Shown: positions 1-8,343 of the stretch, piece after piece
How the letters are laid out: each line of letters begins with the position of its first letter
Numbering within the stretch: the stretch's first letter is position 1
DNA from: an uncultured Hyphomicrobiales bacterium
Lineage (GTDB): Bacteria; Pseudomonadota; Alphaproteobacteria; Rhizobiales; Aestuariivirgaceae
DNA: 8,576 nt
Direction of reading: 5' to 3'
Assembly: GCA_903930095.1 (NCBI GenBank)
Contig: CAIYXE010000085.1
Location: forward strand, 1 to 8,576
The notes under the pieces: generated by a model
Database searches by the model: none
Seen by the model: the letters and a program-made list of their open reading frames with translations, nothing else
Told to the model about the DNA's origin: nothing
Translations under genes and position numbers: made by a program

Positions 1-657
1 GATCACGCAGGCGCGCTCATAGGGGCCCGGCGGGCAGCGGTAGGGCGAGGGCGGAATGGTGATGGCCACATGATTTCCCGCCTTCATGTTGACCAGCTGA
101 CTACGCAGCAGCGTCGTCTGCGTGCCTGCCTGCCATGCATGGGGAATGGCATCATGATGACTGGTGTAGAGCGAATCCGTGAGGGTGATGTCCCCATAGT
201 CGAAGTCCACACCTGTCGCCAGGATCAGCTTGTTGAAGGGCGTGGCATTGAGCAGGATGTTGCTTCCACTGGTGGGCGTCTTGCCGTAGACCCAGCCACT
301 CGCGAGATCGACGGATGACACCGTTGCCTGAATGAACGTCACGCCATGTTTCGTGCCGAGGTTCGCATAGTTGTACTTCAGCGAATCCAGCGTTTTCTCG
401 CCGGTGAGCACCATGTTGCTCATGATGTTTGAGGTGTATTTGTCGTTCATGTCGATGATCGTCACGCTCACATAGGCGTCGATCGCCAGCTTCTTGGCCC
501 ACACGCGGAGATATTTCGCCGCCGTGGCGCCCGCCATCCCGCCGCCTATGATCACCACGTTGAGCGGCGTGATGGCTGCCTGTGCCTTCAGGGCCGGAAG
601 AATGAACTGGCCAGCGGTGCCGGCGGTCAGGTACTTGACGAATTCGCGTCTTTGCAT
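1..657 (-). CDS. fccB: Flavocytochrome c sulfide dehydrogenase, flavoprotein subunit (N-terminal half, cut by window edge)
   Basis: I translated this from the minus strand; it gives 219 open codons and runs off the left edge. About half of a typical protein of roughly 420 residues is present. It starts with a Tat-type signal: QRREFVK at residues 2-8, a hydrophobic stretch, and a likely cleavage after AQA at 25-27. A Rossmann FAD-binding motif follows ([11 protein letters not shown], 34-44), then LATG at 147-150. The motif [11 protein letters not shown] at 206-216 is a hallmark of FccB-type flavoproteins and I rely on it most; its cysteine, C208, is probably one of the redox-active pair, with the second lying outside the window. 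The family binds FAD in the periplasm, oxidises sulfide to sulfur or polysulfide and passes electrons to the FccA cytochrome. The ATG has a GGGAG ribosome binding site 7 bases upstream. fccA lies 52 bases upstream on the same strand. A related sulfide:quinone reductase-like protein is less likely given the Tat signal and the cytochrome partner. Confidence 0.9.
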   Translation of the reverse strand, partial: MQRREFVKYLTAGTAGQFILPALKAQAAITPLNVVIIGGGMAGATAAKYLRVWAKKLAIDAYVSVTIIDMNDKYTSNIMSNMVLTGEKTLDSLKYNYANLGTKHGVTFIQATVSSVDLASGWVYGKTPTSGSNILLNATPFNKLILATGVDFDYGDITLTDSLYTSHHDAIPHAWQAGTQTTLLRSQLVNMKAGNHVAITIPPSPYRCPPGPYERACVI

Positions 658-709
658 GGCGTAGCTCCCATTGATGCTGTGATTGCCGGCCCTGTGCCCA
701 GCCTGACGT

Positions 710-1051
710 CTATCGCTGTGACAGGTACCAGGCGATGTCCTGCATCTCCTGGTCTGTGTAGGGTTTCGCGTGCACGGCCATGAGGCAGCCCTTGGGATCG
801 CTCTCCGTGCAGGTCTTGGTGGCCGCGTTGAACTTCTGGGCCATGTCCTTCAACTCGCCATAGATTTCGGAATAGGAACTGCCGGCGAGGCTGTCATAGC
901 CGCCACTCTTGGGAAGAGCATTGGTTGCATGGCACTGCGTGCAGTTGGAGGCGAGAAGCCGCCCATTGTTGAGATCATATGCTTCCGCGTGGCCCTGCAT
1001 GAGCAGTGCGGCTGCCGCCAGCCCCGCCAGAAATTTGATTGGTCCTTGCAT
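710..1051 (-). CDS. fccA: Monoheme class I cytochrome c, probable cytochrome subunit of flavocytochrome c sulfide dehydrogenase
   Basis: This 113-residue protein has a Sec signal peptide of about 24 residues (lysine at 6, hydrophobic 7-18, cleavage near AEA at 22-24). It has one heme-attachment motif, CTQCH, at 37-41. Met91 in the [14 protein letters not shown] segment is the likely sixth heme ligand, and the C-terminal helix (IAWYLSQ) is typical of small class I cytochromes c. Cys81 and Cys89 flank a short loop just before Met91 and could form a disulfide. A mature size near 90 residues fits one heme, as in Chlorobium-type FccA rather than the diheme Allochromatium subunit. Its role would be to accept electrons from the FccB flavin and pass them to soluble cytochromes in the periplasm. 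AGAGGA lies 8 bases before the ATG. fccB follows 52 bases downstream, which is the main reason for naming it FccA; alone it would be only a cytochrome c. Confidence 0.85.
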   Translation of the reverse strand: MQGPIKFLAGLAAAALLMQGHAEAYDLNNGRLLASNCTQCHATNALPKSGGYDSLAGSSYSEIYGELKDMAQKFNAATKTCTESDPKGCLMAVHAKPYTDQEMQDIAWYLSQR

Positions 1052-1128
1052 TGAATGCGTCCTCTCAACTGATGCCGCGAGAGGAGAAATCCATTCTGCC
1101 TCGCATTTGTCTAACTAGGACATCGATT

Positions 1129-1147
1129 GAAAGTCGAGTTGACTTAC
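1129..1147. promoter_or_regulatory. Candidate operator: imperfect inverted repeat upstream of fccA
   Basis: GAAAGTC and GACTTAC are separated by 5 bases; 6 of 7 positions are complementary, with a perfect AAGTC/GACTT core. The element lies 78 bases upstream of the fccA start in the AT-rich gap and overlaps the -35-like hexamer of a plus-strand promoter candidate. Its size and spacing suit a dimeric repressor, but no regulator gene is visible and the half-site was not matched to a known family. Confidence 0.3.
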
Positions 1148-1167
1148 ATCAAACTGGAAGGTAATAA
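1139..1167 (+). promoter_or_regulatory. Candidate sigma-70 promoter reading rightward
   Basis: TTGACT (5 of 6 to the -35 consensus) and TAATAA (weak, 3 of 6 to TATAAT) are separated by exactly 17 bases in an AT-rich stretch. It points away from fccA, toward a ribosome binding site and ATG at 1199-1212. The inverted repeat at 1129-1147 overlaps its -35. No convincing minus-strand promoter for fccA could be picked out of the same gap. Confidence 0.3.
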
Positions 1168-1209
1168 ATTCAACAATTAATATATATCATCGAAGATGGG
1201 AGGTTTGCT

Positions 1210-1566
1210 ATGTCAATACGGCAAGAATTTCGCGCACTGCCAGAGCAACGGGCCGCGAGATGCAATCCAGTGCGCTTCGGTCCCTCGCCTCAATGGCTGG
1301 AGCATGATCTTGCGCCCGCCGCGCTAGAACCTCACCGACACCCGCCCCAGATGCTCGAACGTGACCTCGACGGTGTCGCCGGGTTCTGCCTGGAAGAACT
1401 CGGTGATCACTCCGGTGGTGATGATATCGCCCTCGGCCAGTCCCAGGCCGTGCCCGTTCAGGTGGTTGGCCAGCCACGTCAGCGCCTGGTCGCCGCCGCC
1501 CAGTGCATTTGCGCCAACACCGCCCTGCATGGCGCGGCCGTTCCACGTCACCTCGCCCTTGAGTGA
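1210..1566 (+). other. Doubtful plus-strand ORF with good initiation signals, mostly antisense to the hydratase gene
   Basis: An ATG at 1210 is preceded by GGGAGG with 6 bases spacing and by a promoter-like pair at 1139-1167. The first 38 codons (to about 1323) lie in the gap between genes; the remaining 80 run antisense through the end of the hydratase gene, where an open frame is expected by chance. The protein has no recognisable domain. Third codon positions in the unique part are not GC-enriched, unlike the neighbouring genes. It may be a remnant of a gene cut by rearrangement, a short leader, or spurious. It is listed because its start signals are better than chance shadows usually have. 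Confidence 0.15.
1232..1275. repeat. Perfect 8-base inverted repeat downstream of the hydratase gene
   Basis: GCGCACTG at 1232-1239 and CAGTGCGC at 1268-1275 are exact reverse complements around a 28-base GC-rich centre, 49 bases past the hydratase stop codon. No T-run follows on either strand, so this is not a standard intrinsic terminator. It could still mark the 3' end of the purF-cluster transcript. The rest of the gap 1052-1323 holds only the promoter, operator and start signals listed separately. Confidence 0.35.
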
Positions 1567-2091
1567 GGCATAGAACGCCCGTGAGAGCGGCTTGCATGCC
1601 TCGCCCAGCACGATGCCTTCGTTGAGGCCGCCGTCCACGATGAACCACGGCACGGCATCACCGAAGCCCCTCGGGGTGCGCGGGTTGACGACCTCGACGG
1701 CCACACACACATGCGCCACGGCAGCCATCACCTCGTCCACGGTGTAGTGGCTTCCGCGCGGCGGCAGGCCCTTGGCCATGGTGAAGCAAACCTCTGGCTC
1801 CACCACGCGCTTGTTCCCGGCAATGGTCGGGAAGAAATCGCCCGAGCGGTAGACGCGGTTGGCAAACACGGTGCCCGGAAACGGCCCCGTGGCGTTCAGC
1901 GCCTTCTGCGCGCGCTCCGAGGTGCAGCCGATCTTCCAGCCGGCCTGGGTCCAGCCCAGTTCGCGCGTCACTGCGCATTGCAGGCGGAAGGCGCGGTCGA
2001 AGCCGGGTGGCGCGTCCTCTGGCAGGGTGGAAAGCGGAGACTGGGACTTGCGGGCAGCCGCGAAGGCCGCGATCACGTTGTCATCATTCAT
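1324..2091 (-). CDS. 2-keto-4-pentenoate hydratase / fumarylacetoacetate hydrolase-family protein
   Basis: This 255-residue protein belongs to the fold shared by 2-keto-4-pentenoate hydratase (MhpD/XylJ type) and 4-oxalocrotonate decarboxylase. Visible motifs are GWKIG at 51-55, typical of the hydratases, and acidic residues E98 and E100 (VVEPEV) and E133 (AVEVVNPR), which match the expected metal-binding glutamates. Known relatives hydrate 2-oxo-pent-4-enoate or decarboxylate 4-oxalocrotonate after meta-cleavage of aromatic rings, in the cytoplasm with Mg or Mn. The exact substrate cannot be read here, and no ring-cleavage dioxygenase or aldolase lies nearby. I chose the ATG at 2091, four bases after the SDR stop codon, because an in-frame upstream start at 2145 would overlap the SDR by 50 bases. 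There is no strong ribosome binding site, so translation is probably coupled to the SDR. It is the last gene of the purF-led run. Confidence 0.82.
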   Translation of the reverse strand: MNDDNVIAAFAAARKSQSPLSTLPEDAPPGFDRAFRLQCAVTRELGWTQAGWKIGCTSERAQKALNATGPFPGTVFANRVYRSGDFFPTIAGNKRVVEPEVCFTMAKGLPPRGSHYTVDEVMAAVAHVCVAVEVVNPRTPRGFGDAVPWFIVDGGLNEGIVLGEACKPLSRAFYASLKGEVTWNGRAMQGGVGANALGGGDQALTWLANHLNGHGLGLAEGDIITTGVITEFFQAEPGDTVEVTFEHLGRVSVRF

Positions 2092-2095
2092 GGTG

Positions 2096-2827
2096 TCAGA
2101 ACTGCTTGAAAAGGCCCTTGGGGTCATATTTCCAAACCCCGCCATTGTCGTTGAAGGCAGGCTCGCACATCGGCACGATCTGGGCTGCCACGTCGTCGGG
2201 GTGGGGAAGGCTCATCGGGTCCTCGCCCGGCATGGCCTTGGCGCGCATGCCGGTGCGGGTCGCGCCGGGGCTGAAGCAGTTGGCCTTGAGGGTGGTGGTG
2301 GCGGTCTCCGCAGCATAGGTCTTCACCATCGCCTCGAGTGCCGCCTTGGAGATCGAGTAGGGCCCCCAATAGGCCCAGCACTTGTTGGCGAGGCCCGAGG
2401 TCACGAACACCGCGCGCCCCGCATCCGACTGGCGCAGCAGCACGTCCATCGAGCGGATGAGACGGTAGTTGGCGGTCACGTTCACCGCCATCACCTCGTC
2501 CCACATCTTCTGGTCGACATGCGCCATGGGGGTGAGCTTGCCGAGAACACCGGCATTGCCCACCAGAATGTCGAGCCGCTTCCAGCGCTCGAAGATCGCC
2601 GCACCCAGCCGGTCGATGGCGTCGAAATCCCGGATGTCGAGCGGCACCAGCGTGGCCGATCCGCCCACTGCCTTGATGGCGTCGTCGAGTTCGGAGAGGC
2701 CGCCCTCGGTACGCGCCGTCGCGATGATGTGGGCTCCCTCCCTTGCCAGCGCCACGGCGGCGGAGGCGCCAAGCCCCCGCGATGCGCCGGTCACAAGGGC
2801 GACGCGTTGTTCTAGCCGTCCTGCCAT
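2096..2827 (-). CDS. Short-chain dehydrogenase/reductase (classical SDR)
   Basis: This 243-residue protein has all the marks of a classical SDR with a Rossmann fold: the cofactor motif TGASRGLG at 13-20, D64 in the LDIR segment, NAG at 91-93 (GNAG instead of the usual NNAG), and the catalytic set N116, S144, Y157 and K161 (YSISK). Arg39 after the second strand suggests NADP(H) preference, which is an inference. The substrate is unknown. TGAGGAG spans the purF stop codon and forms its ribosome binding site, with the ATG 7 bases after that stop, so the two genes are co-transcribed. From memory, an SDR directly behind purF is a recurring arrangement in alphaproteobacteria, though its link to purine synthesis is not explained. 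The hydratase-family gene follows 4 bases downstream. Confidence 0.88.
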   Translation of the reverse strand: MAGRLEQRVALVTGASRGLGASAAVALAREGAHIIATARTEGGLSELDDAIKAVGGSATLVPLDIRDFDAIDRLGAAIFERWKRLDILVGNAGVLGKLTPMAHVDQKMWDEVMAVNVTANYRLIRSMDVLLRQSDAGRAVFVTSGLANKCWAYWGPYSISKAALEAMVKTYAAETATTTLKANCFSPGATRTGMRAKAMPGEDPMSLPHPDDVAAQIVPMCEPAFNDNGGVWKYDPKGLFKQF

Positions 2828-2834
2828 GATCTCC

Positions 2835-4291
<1,457 letters not shown>

Positions 4292-4295
<4 letters not shown>

Positions 4296-4963
4296 TGGCT
4301 GTTGCCTTGTCCCGTTGCCGGTTGCTCCGCCCCGCCCGTTCCCTGGATCAGGTTTTCCAGACCCTGGTTTTCGTTGCTCTGGTATCCGGCTTCCGGCAGA
4401 TCCGGCAGTTTCGGCGGCTCGGCGGCGCCGGGCTTATCGGCCAGCGCCGTGTTGGATAGCGTCTCGGCGATGTCCGGTGGCATGAAGGAGAGCAGCCCTT
4501 CGCCCGCCGACTTGATCATCGGCAGGCTGTAGGCATTCCTGACCCAGGCCTGCTGCTTGTCCAGTGGCAGCAGCCAGCCATAGAACAGGTAGGCGATTGC
4601 CACGAAGAGGAAGCCCCTGGCGACGCCGAAGATGAAGCCCAGCGTGCGGTCGAAGGAGCCAGCCGAGGAATCGACCACATAGTCCGAGATCTTGACGCTG
4701 ATGATCGAGACGATGATCAGCACGATGAGGAAGGCCGTGGCCCCCACCGCGATCTGCGCCAGGATTTCCTTGTCGAGATAGGGGATGTTGGTCTTGGCGA
4801 ATTCGACGAAGTCAGGCTGCTTGATCGCGAAATAGGCCGCAACCGCCGCCGCGCCCCAGGCGACCAGTGACAGCACCTCGCGCGTGAAACCGCGCGCCAG
4901 CGCCAGAAGCCCGGAGATCAGCATGATGCCGAGAAGGATGAAGTCGAGAAAGGTGAACGGCAT
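4292..4963 (-). CDS. cvpA: CvpA family inner-membrane protein
   Basis: This 223-residue membrane protein has four predicted helices at about residues 5-23, 29-47, 68-90 and 109-131, then a tail of about 80 residues rich in proline, glutamate, glutamine and glycine. RGFTREV at 24-30 and DRTLGFIFGVARGF at 105-118 are the conserved CvpA segments. In E. coli CvpA is needed for colicin V production and lies just upstream of purF; later work links it to envelope stress tolerance. Its molecular function is not settled. I start it at the ATG at 4963, which gives the usual MPFT.LD N-terminus and has AGGA 7 bases upstream; a TTG at 4987 would add 8 residues and looks less likely. The stop overlaps the purF start by 4 bases. 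The radA stop is 64 bases upstream. Confidence 0.92.
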
Positions 4964-5001
4964 CTCGTTGTCCTGAAGGGTCCTCAAACCGTTTCTGGGC
5001 C

Positions 5002-5030
5002 CTTATAGAAAGGAATCGTCCGCGAGCCTA
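5002..5030 (-). promoter_or_regulatory. Candidate promoter for cvpA-purF
   Basis: On the minus strand TATAAG (5007-5002, 5 of 6 to the -10 consensus) lies 17 bases after TAGGCT (5030-5025, only 3 of 6 to the -35 consensus). The -35 position overlaps the radA stop codon. It would start transcription just before cvpA. The -10 is good and the -35 poor, so this is tentative. No PurR-like operator was recognised. Confidence 0.3.
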
Positions 5031-6416
5031 GGCGATTCTCCGTTGCCCCCGGTCCTGTGCGGCCGACCAGGCAACGAGGTCCATGATGGTTTCCATCGGC
5101 CTGATGCCGAGCCCCTTGATGCCGGGCTGCTCGGCCGCCGCGGCGACCACCGCCTCCTTCAAGCCCAGTTTCTGGGCCTCCTTGAGGCGGGCCTCCGTCT
5201 GGCCCACCGGCCGGATGGCGCCCGAGAGCGCGATCTCGCCGAACACCGCCGTGCCAGGCGGGATCACCGTGCCGGTCAGCGAGGAGAGGAGGGCGGCCGC
5301 CACCGCCAGGTCGGCTGCGGGTTCGCGCACCTTGAGGCCCCCGGCGACGTTCAGGTACACGTCATTCGGCCCGATCTGCACCCCGGCGCGTGCTTCGAGC
5401 ACGGCGAGGATCATCGCAAGCCGGTTGGAATCCCAACCCACGGTCGTCCGCCGCGGCGTGCCGAGCGGGGAGGGAGAGACCAGCGCCTGCACCTCGATCA
5501 GCAGCGGCCTGGTGCCCTCCATGCCTGCGAAAACGGCCGTTCCAGGTGTCGGATGCTCGCTGGACCCCATGAACAGGCGTGACGGGTTGGTGACTTCCGC
5601 CAGCCCCCCGTCTGACATCTCGAACACGCCGATCTCGTCGGTTGGCCCGAACCGGTTCTTGACCGCCCGCAGAATGCGGAACTGGTGGCCGCGGTCGCCC
5701 TCGAAATAGAGCACGGCGTCCACCATGTGCTCGACGACCTTCGGCCCCGCGATCTGCCCGTCCTTGGTCACATGGCCCACCAGCAGCACCGCGGTACCCT
5801 TCTGCTTGGCAAAGCGGATCAGCGCCTCGGAGCCCGCCTTGAGCTGTGACACGGTGCCGGGCGCCGCCTCGATCGAGGGCGCCCACAGCGTCTGGATCGA
5901 ATCGATCACCGCAATCGCCGGTGGCTTCTCCTCGGAAAGTGTCGCCAGAATATCGGAAACATTCGTCTCCGTGGCCAGCAGCACCGGCGCGTCGTCCAGC
6001 CCCAGCCGTTGCGCCCGGAGCCGCACCTGCGCGATCGCCTCCTCGCCGGAGATATAGACGACGCGCTCGCCCTTGCGCGCCAGCGCCGCCAGCGCCTGTA
6101 ACAGCAGCGTGGATTTGCCGATGCCGGGGTCGCCGCCGATCAGCACGCCCGATCCCGGCACGAAGCCGCCGCCCGCCACCCGGTCAAGCTCGGCGATTCC
6201 CGTCACGATGCGGGGCGGGGCAGGGGTCTCGCCCCGGAGCCCCACCAGCCGGGTCGCCCGCCCCTTCGGCAGTGCCACGCCCTTCGCGCCCGAAAGCGGT
6301 GCCGCCGCCTGCTCCTCAACGATGGTGTTCCACGCCCCGCAGCCGTCGCACCGCCCGGACCATTTGGAGGATGATGAGCCGCAGCTCTGGCAGACGAAGT
6401 GCAAGGATTTAGCCAT
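5028..6416 (-). CDS. radA: DNA repair protein RadA (Sms), branch-migration ATPase
   Basis: RadA is a hexameric DnaB-like helicase that helps RecA process recombination intermediates. This 462-residue protein shows the full family layout: a zinc finger C9-x2-C12-x10-C23-x2-C26, a RecA-like ATPase core with Walker A GGDPGIGKST at 94-103 and Walker B ending at D172 (AIAVIDSIQT), the RadA-specific KNRFG at 253-257, and a C-terminal Lon-protease-like domain from about 290 onward. I chose the ATG at 6416, giving MAKSLHFVCQSCG, the usual family start. A longer open frame to 6536 would add 40 residues read from a palindromic repeat and is rejected. GGAGG sits only 3 bases before the ATG, which is closer than ideal. 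A GTTC-N7-GTTC repeat lies 14 bases upstream of the start and suggests LexA control. cvpA-purF follows 64 bases downstream. Confidence 0.96.
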   Translation of the reverse strand: MAKSLHFVCQSCGSSSSKWSGRCDGCGAWNTIVEEQAAAPLSGAKGVALPKGRATRLVGLRGETPAPPRIVTGIAELDRVAGGGFVPGSGVLIGGDPGIGKSTLLLQALAALARKGERVVYISGEEAIAQVRLRAQRLGLDDAPVLLATETNVSDILATLSEEKPPAIAVIDSIQTLWAPSIEAAPGTVSQLKAGSEALIRFAKQKGTAVLLVGHVTKDGQIAGPKVVEHMVDAVLYFEGDRGHQFRILRAVKNRFGPTDEIGVFEMSDGGLAEVTNPSRLFMGSSEHPTPGTAVFAGMEGTRPLLIEVQALVSPSPLGTPRRTTVGWDSNRLAMILAVLEARAGVQIGPNDVYLNVAGGLKVREPAADLAVAAALLSSLTGTVIPPGTAVFGEIALSGAIRPVGQTEARLKEAQKLGLKEAVVAAAAEQPGIKGLGIRPMETIMDLVAWSAAQDRGQRRIA

Positions 6417-6430
6417 GCCCCTCCATAGCG

Positions 6431-6445
6431 GAACATTCGGCGAAC
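6431..6445 (-). promoter_or_regulatory. Candidate LexA (SOS) box in front of radA
   Basis: On the minus strand this reads GTTC-GCCGAAT-GTTC, an exact match to the direct-repeat LexA site GTTC-N7-GTTC (GAAC-N7-GAAC on the other strand) known in alphaproteobacteria. It ends 14 bases before the radA start codon, a position that could block initiation or early elongation. The central 7 bases are more GC-rich than in the strong sites I know of, and an 8-base match can occur by chance. Confidence 0.45.
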
Positions 6446-6473
6446 GTGAAGGGGTCTCGCACCCCCCCAATTT

Positions 6474-6527
6474 CCCCCTCGCCCCCGCAGGGGGAGAGGG
6501 ATGCTGCCTCAAAACGGGGTGAGGGGG
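6474..6527. repeat. GC-rich palindromic repeat element between the amidohydrolase gene and radA
   Basis: Two nested inverted repeats are visible. The inner is CCCTC-G-CCCCC (6476-6486) against GGGGG-A-GAGGG (6490-6500), with one mismatch. The outer is CCCCCTCGCCCC (6474-6485) against GGGGTGAGGGGG (6516-6527), 11 of 12. The two share their left arm, so they form alternative hairpins. The C-rich/G-rich composition resembles dispersed intergenic palindromes common in rhizobial-type genomes. A related element appears at 8544-8576. Confidence 0.65.
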
Positions 6528-6581
6528 CCTCTCCACGAGTCCACGCGCCCAAGGCAGTGCGACGCAATCACCCGCGTCCCC

Positions 6582-8258
6582 TCATCCCTCGAATGTCACC
6601 CGCCCGTCGCAGATCGTCACCTGCGGCCTGACATTCACCACCTCGTCCTTCGCCGTCTGCTCCATATCGGCATCCAGCACCACCACATCCGCGAGGTAGC
6701 CGTCCTTCAGCGTACCCTTGGCGTGCTCCATGAACTCGGTGTAGGCGCCCGCCGCGGTGAAGGCGTGCAGCGTGTCCATCAGGCTCTGGGCCTGGGGTTC
6801 GCAGCCTTCGCACATCGGCACCGCGGTCATTGCCGCCTGCATGCCGAGGAAGGGGCTCAAAGGCGCCACCGGCCAATCGGAGGAAAACGCGATCACCGCC
6901 CCCGTTTCACGCAGCGTCTGCCAGGCATAGGCGTAGGGCAACTTCTGCTGGCCGACGCGCGACAGGATGGGTTCGGGCGGATTGCCCGGAACGCCCACGC
7001 CCGCAATGGGCTGCAGCGAGGCGATGACGCCCAGTTCCTTCAGCCGTGGAATGTCCGCGGGGTCGATCATCTCGATGTGCTCGATGCGGTGGCGGGAGTC
7101 GCGCCGGCCATTGGCCCTGATCGCGGCTTCATAGGCGTCGAGCGTTCGCCTCACCGCGCCATCGCCGATGGCATGTGTTGCAACCTGCAGCCCGTGGCCG
7201 TCGGCGCGCCGGATGATGTCGTTGAAGTCGCTGGCGCTGAACAGCGGCGCTCCCATATTGTCCCGCTGGTCGGGATAGCCCTCGAGCATCAGCGCCGTAT
7301 AGGTTTCGAGCACGCCGTCGATGAAGATCTTCACCCGGTCGCAGTGGAGCATGTCGCCCCCGGGGCGATGGCGGCCGTATTTCGCCCGCATCTCGGCCGC
7401 CTCGTCGACGCGCGCGTTCTCGAAGGTGTTCTTGTGGTGGAAGGGGATCTCGACCCGCGCATTGAGCTCGCCCTTGTCGAGCAGCGCCTGCAGCAGCTCA
7501 AGCTGGTACCAGTTACCATCCATATTGTGCATGGAGGTGATGCCGAGCGACGCCGCATGCGCGATGCCCTGCTTGAAGTAGTTCATGTCCAGCGCGCGCT
7601 GGGCGGCGGTTGCCGGCGGCACGGGGCTCTCGCCCGTCGTCATGCCCAGCCACTCGCGCCCGCCCGTGGGGGTAAGCGCCTGCGCCAGCATATAGGCTGC
7701 AGGCTCGCGCAGTTCGCCCGTGGCGATGCCATTGTGGTCAAGCACGATCTCGTTGCCCACGGGCAGGTCGCGGCCCTTCATGATGCCCGCCGCCTCCAGC
7801 GCCTTGGTGTTGGCCCACATGGTGTGGTGGTCGAAACAGCCGATGATGAAGGGAATGTCAGCCACCATGCGGTCGAGGATCTGCCGCGTGATCGGTTCTC
7901 CCATCGCCTCATGCGCAATGCCGGTGGCCAGCAGCACCGCCTCGCCAGGCCTGGTCCGGCGATAGTCGGCAACCGCCTGGGCGATCGCCTCGAAGCCGCT
8001 CAGGCCGTTCAGCATCAGCGTGTCGAGCTCGACCGAGCCGCCGAAAAGATGCACATGGCTTTCGATGATGCCGGGCATCACCGTCTTCATGCCGGCATCG
8101 ATCACCCGCGTATGCCCGGCCTTGAGCCCCGCGACCTCCTCTTTCGAACCCACCCGGATGATGCGGTTTCCCGCAATCGCCAGCGCCTCAGCCTTTGGGC
8201 GGGCCGGGTCCATGGTCAGGACGCGGGCGTTGGTGATCAGGATGTCGGCGGCGCTCAT
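6582..8258 (-). CDS. YtcJ-type metal-dependent amidohydrolase (Amidohydro_3 family)
   Basis: This 558-residue protein belongs to the large YtcJ-like branch of the amidohydrolase superfamily. An N-terminal beta-sandwich segment (DILITNARVLTMD, 5-17) leads into a TIM barrel. Metal-site and catalytic positions are clear: HVH at 68-70 after MPGIIES, VKIFIDG at 309-315 with Lys310, ATHAIGD at 360-366 (His362), RIEH at 391-394 (His394), and SSDWP at 459-463 (Asp461). The C-terminal strand segment LADVVVLDAD (522-531) closes the sandwich. Relatives hydrolyse amides such as N-substituted formamides, but most have no known substrate, and none can be assigned here. There is no signal peptide, so it is cytoplasmic. 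I chose the ATG at 8258, with AGGA 6 bases upstream and the usual start of the family; in-frame ATGs further up lack a ribosome binding site. It stands alone, with radA 165 bases downstream. Confidence 0.88.
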   Translation of the reverse strand: MSAADILITNARVLTMDPARPKAEALAIAGNRIIRVGSKEEVAGLKAGHTRVIDAGMKTVMPGIIESHVHLFGGSVELDTLMLNGLSGFEAIAQAVADYRRTRPGEAVLLATGIAHEAMGEPITRQILDRMVADIPFIIGCFDHHTMWANTKALEAAGIMKGRDLPVGNEIVLDHNGIATGELREPAAYMLAQALTPTGGREWLGMTTGESPVPPATAAQRALDMNYFKQGIAHAASLGITSMHNMDGNWYQLELLQALLDKGELNARVEIPFHHKNTFENARVDEAAEMRAKYGRHRPGGDMLHCDRVKIFIDGVLETYTALMLEGYPDQRDNMGAPLFSASDFNDIIRRADGHGLQVATHAIGDGAVRRTLDAYEAAIRANGRRDSRHRIEHIEMIDPADIPRLKELGVIASLQPIAGVGVPGNPPEPILSRVGQQKLPYAYAWQTLRETGAVIAFSSDWPVAPLSPFLGMQAAMTAVPMCEGCEPQAQSLMDTLHAFTAAGAYTEFMEHAKGTLKDGYLADVVVLDADMEQTAKDEVVNVRPQVTICDGRVTFEG

Positions 8259-8295
8259 GGGCAGTCCTTTCATTGTCGGCACCCGAAAATGCCCG

Positions 8296-8324
8296 CTTGA
8301 CGAAGACCCGGCAAGCCCCCACCT
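8296..8324 (+). promoter_or_regulatory. Possible RpoH-like promoter of the small-ORF transcript
   Basis: CTTGAC at 8296-8301 is followed after 15 bases by CCCCACCT at 8317-8324, which matches the heat-shock sigma pattern CTTGAA-N13-15-CCCCATNT except for A-to-C in the -35 and T-to-C in the -10. Transcription would start near 8331, leaving about 13 bases before the ribosome binding site. No standard sigma-70 pair was found here. The match was made by eye and is tentative. Confidence 0.3.
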
Positions 8325-8343
8325 TGGCGTCATTATCAACAAC

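Noticed and set aside
1208..1323. Short minus-strand frames in the gap after the hydratase stop
   Set aside because: They lack an independent start signal and recognisable similarity; one is just the shadow frame running out of the hydratase gene.
2092..2145. Eighteen extra N-terminal residues for the hydratase
   Set aside because: They would overlap the SDR coding region; the ATG at 2091 is 4 bases after the SDR stop.
1859..2815. A 318-codon plus-strand open frame antisense to the SDR and hydratase
   Set aside because: It is a shadow of two well-supported minus-strand genes, has no recognisable motif and has no suitable ribosome binding site noted.
6417..6536. Forty extra N-terminal residues for RadA
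   Set aside because: The extension is read from the palindromic repeat and the SOS-like box; the family starts at MAK before the zinc finger.
6501..8300. A 599-codon plus-strand open frame antisense to the amidohydrolase
   Set aside because: It mirrors a gene with clear catalytic motifs; long antisense frames are common in GC-rich genes. The translation is rich in His, Arg and Gly with no domain.
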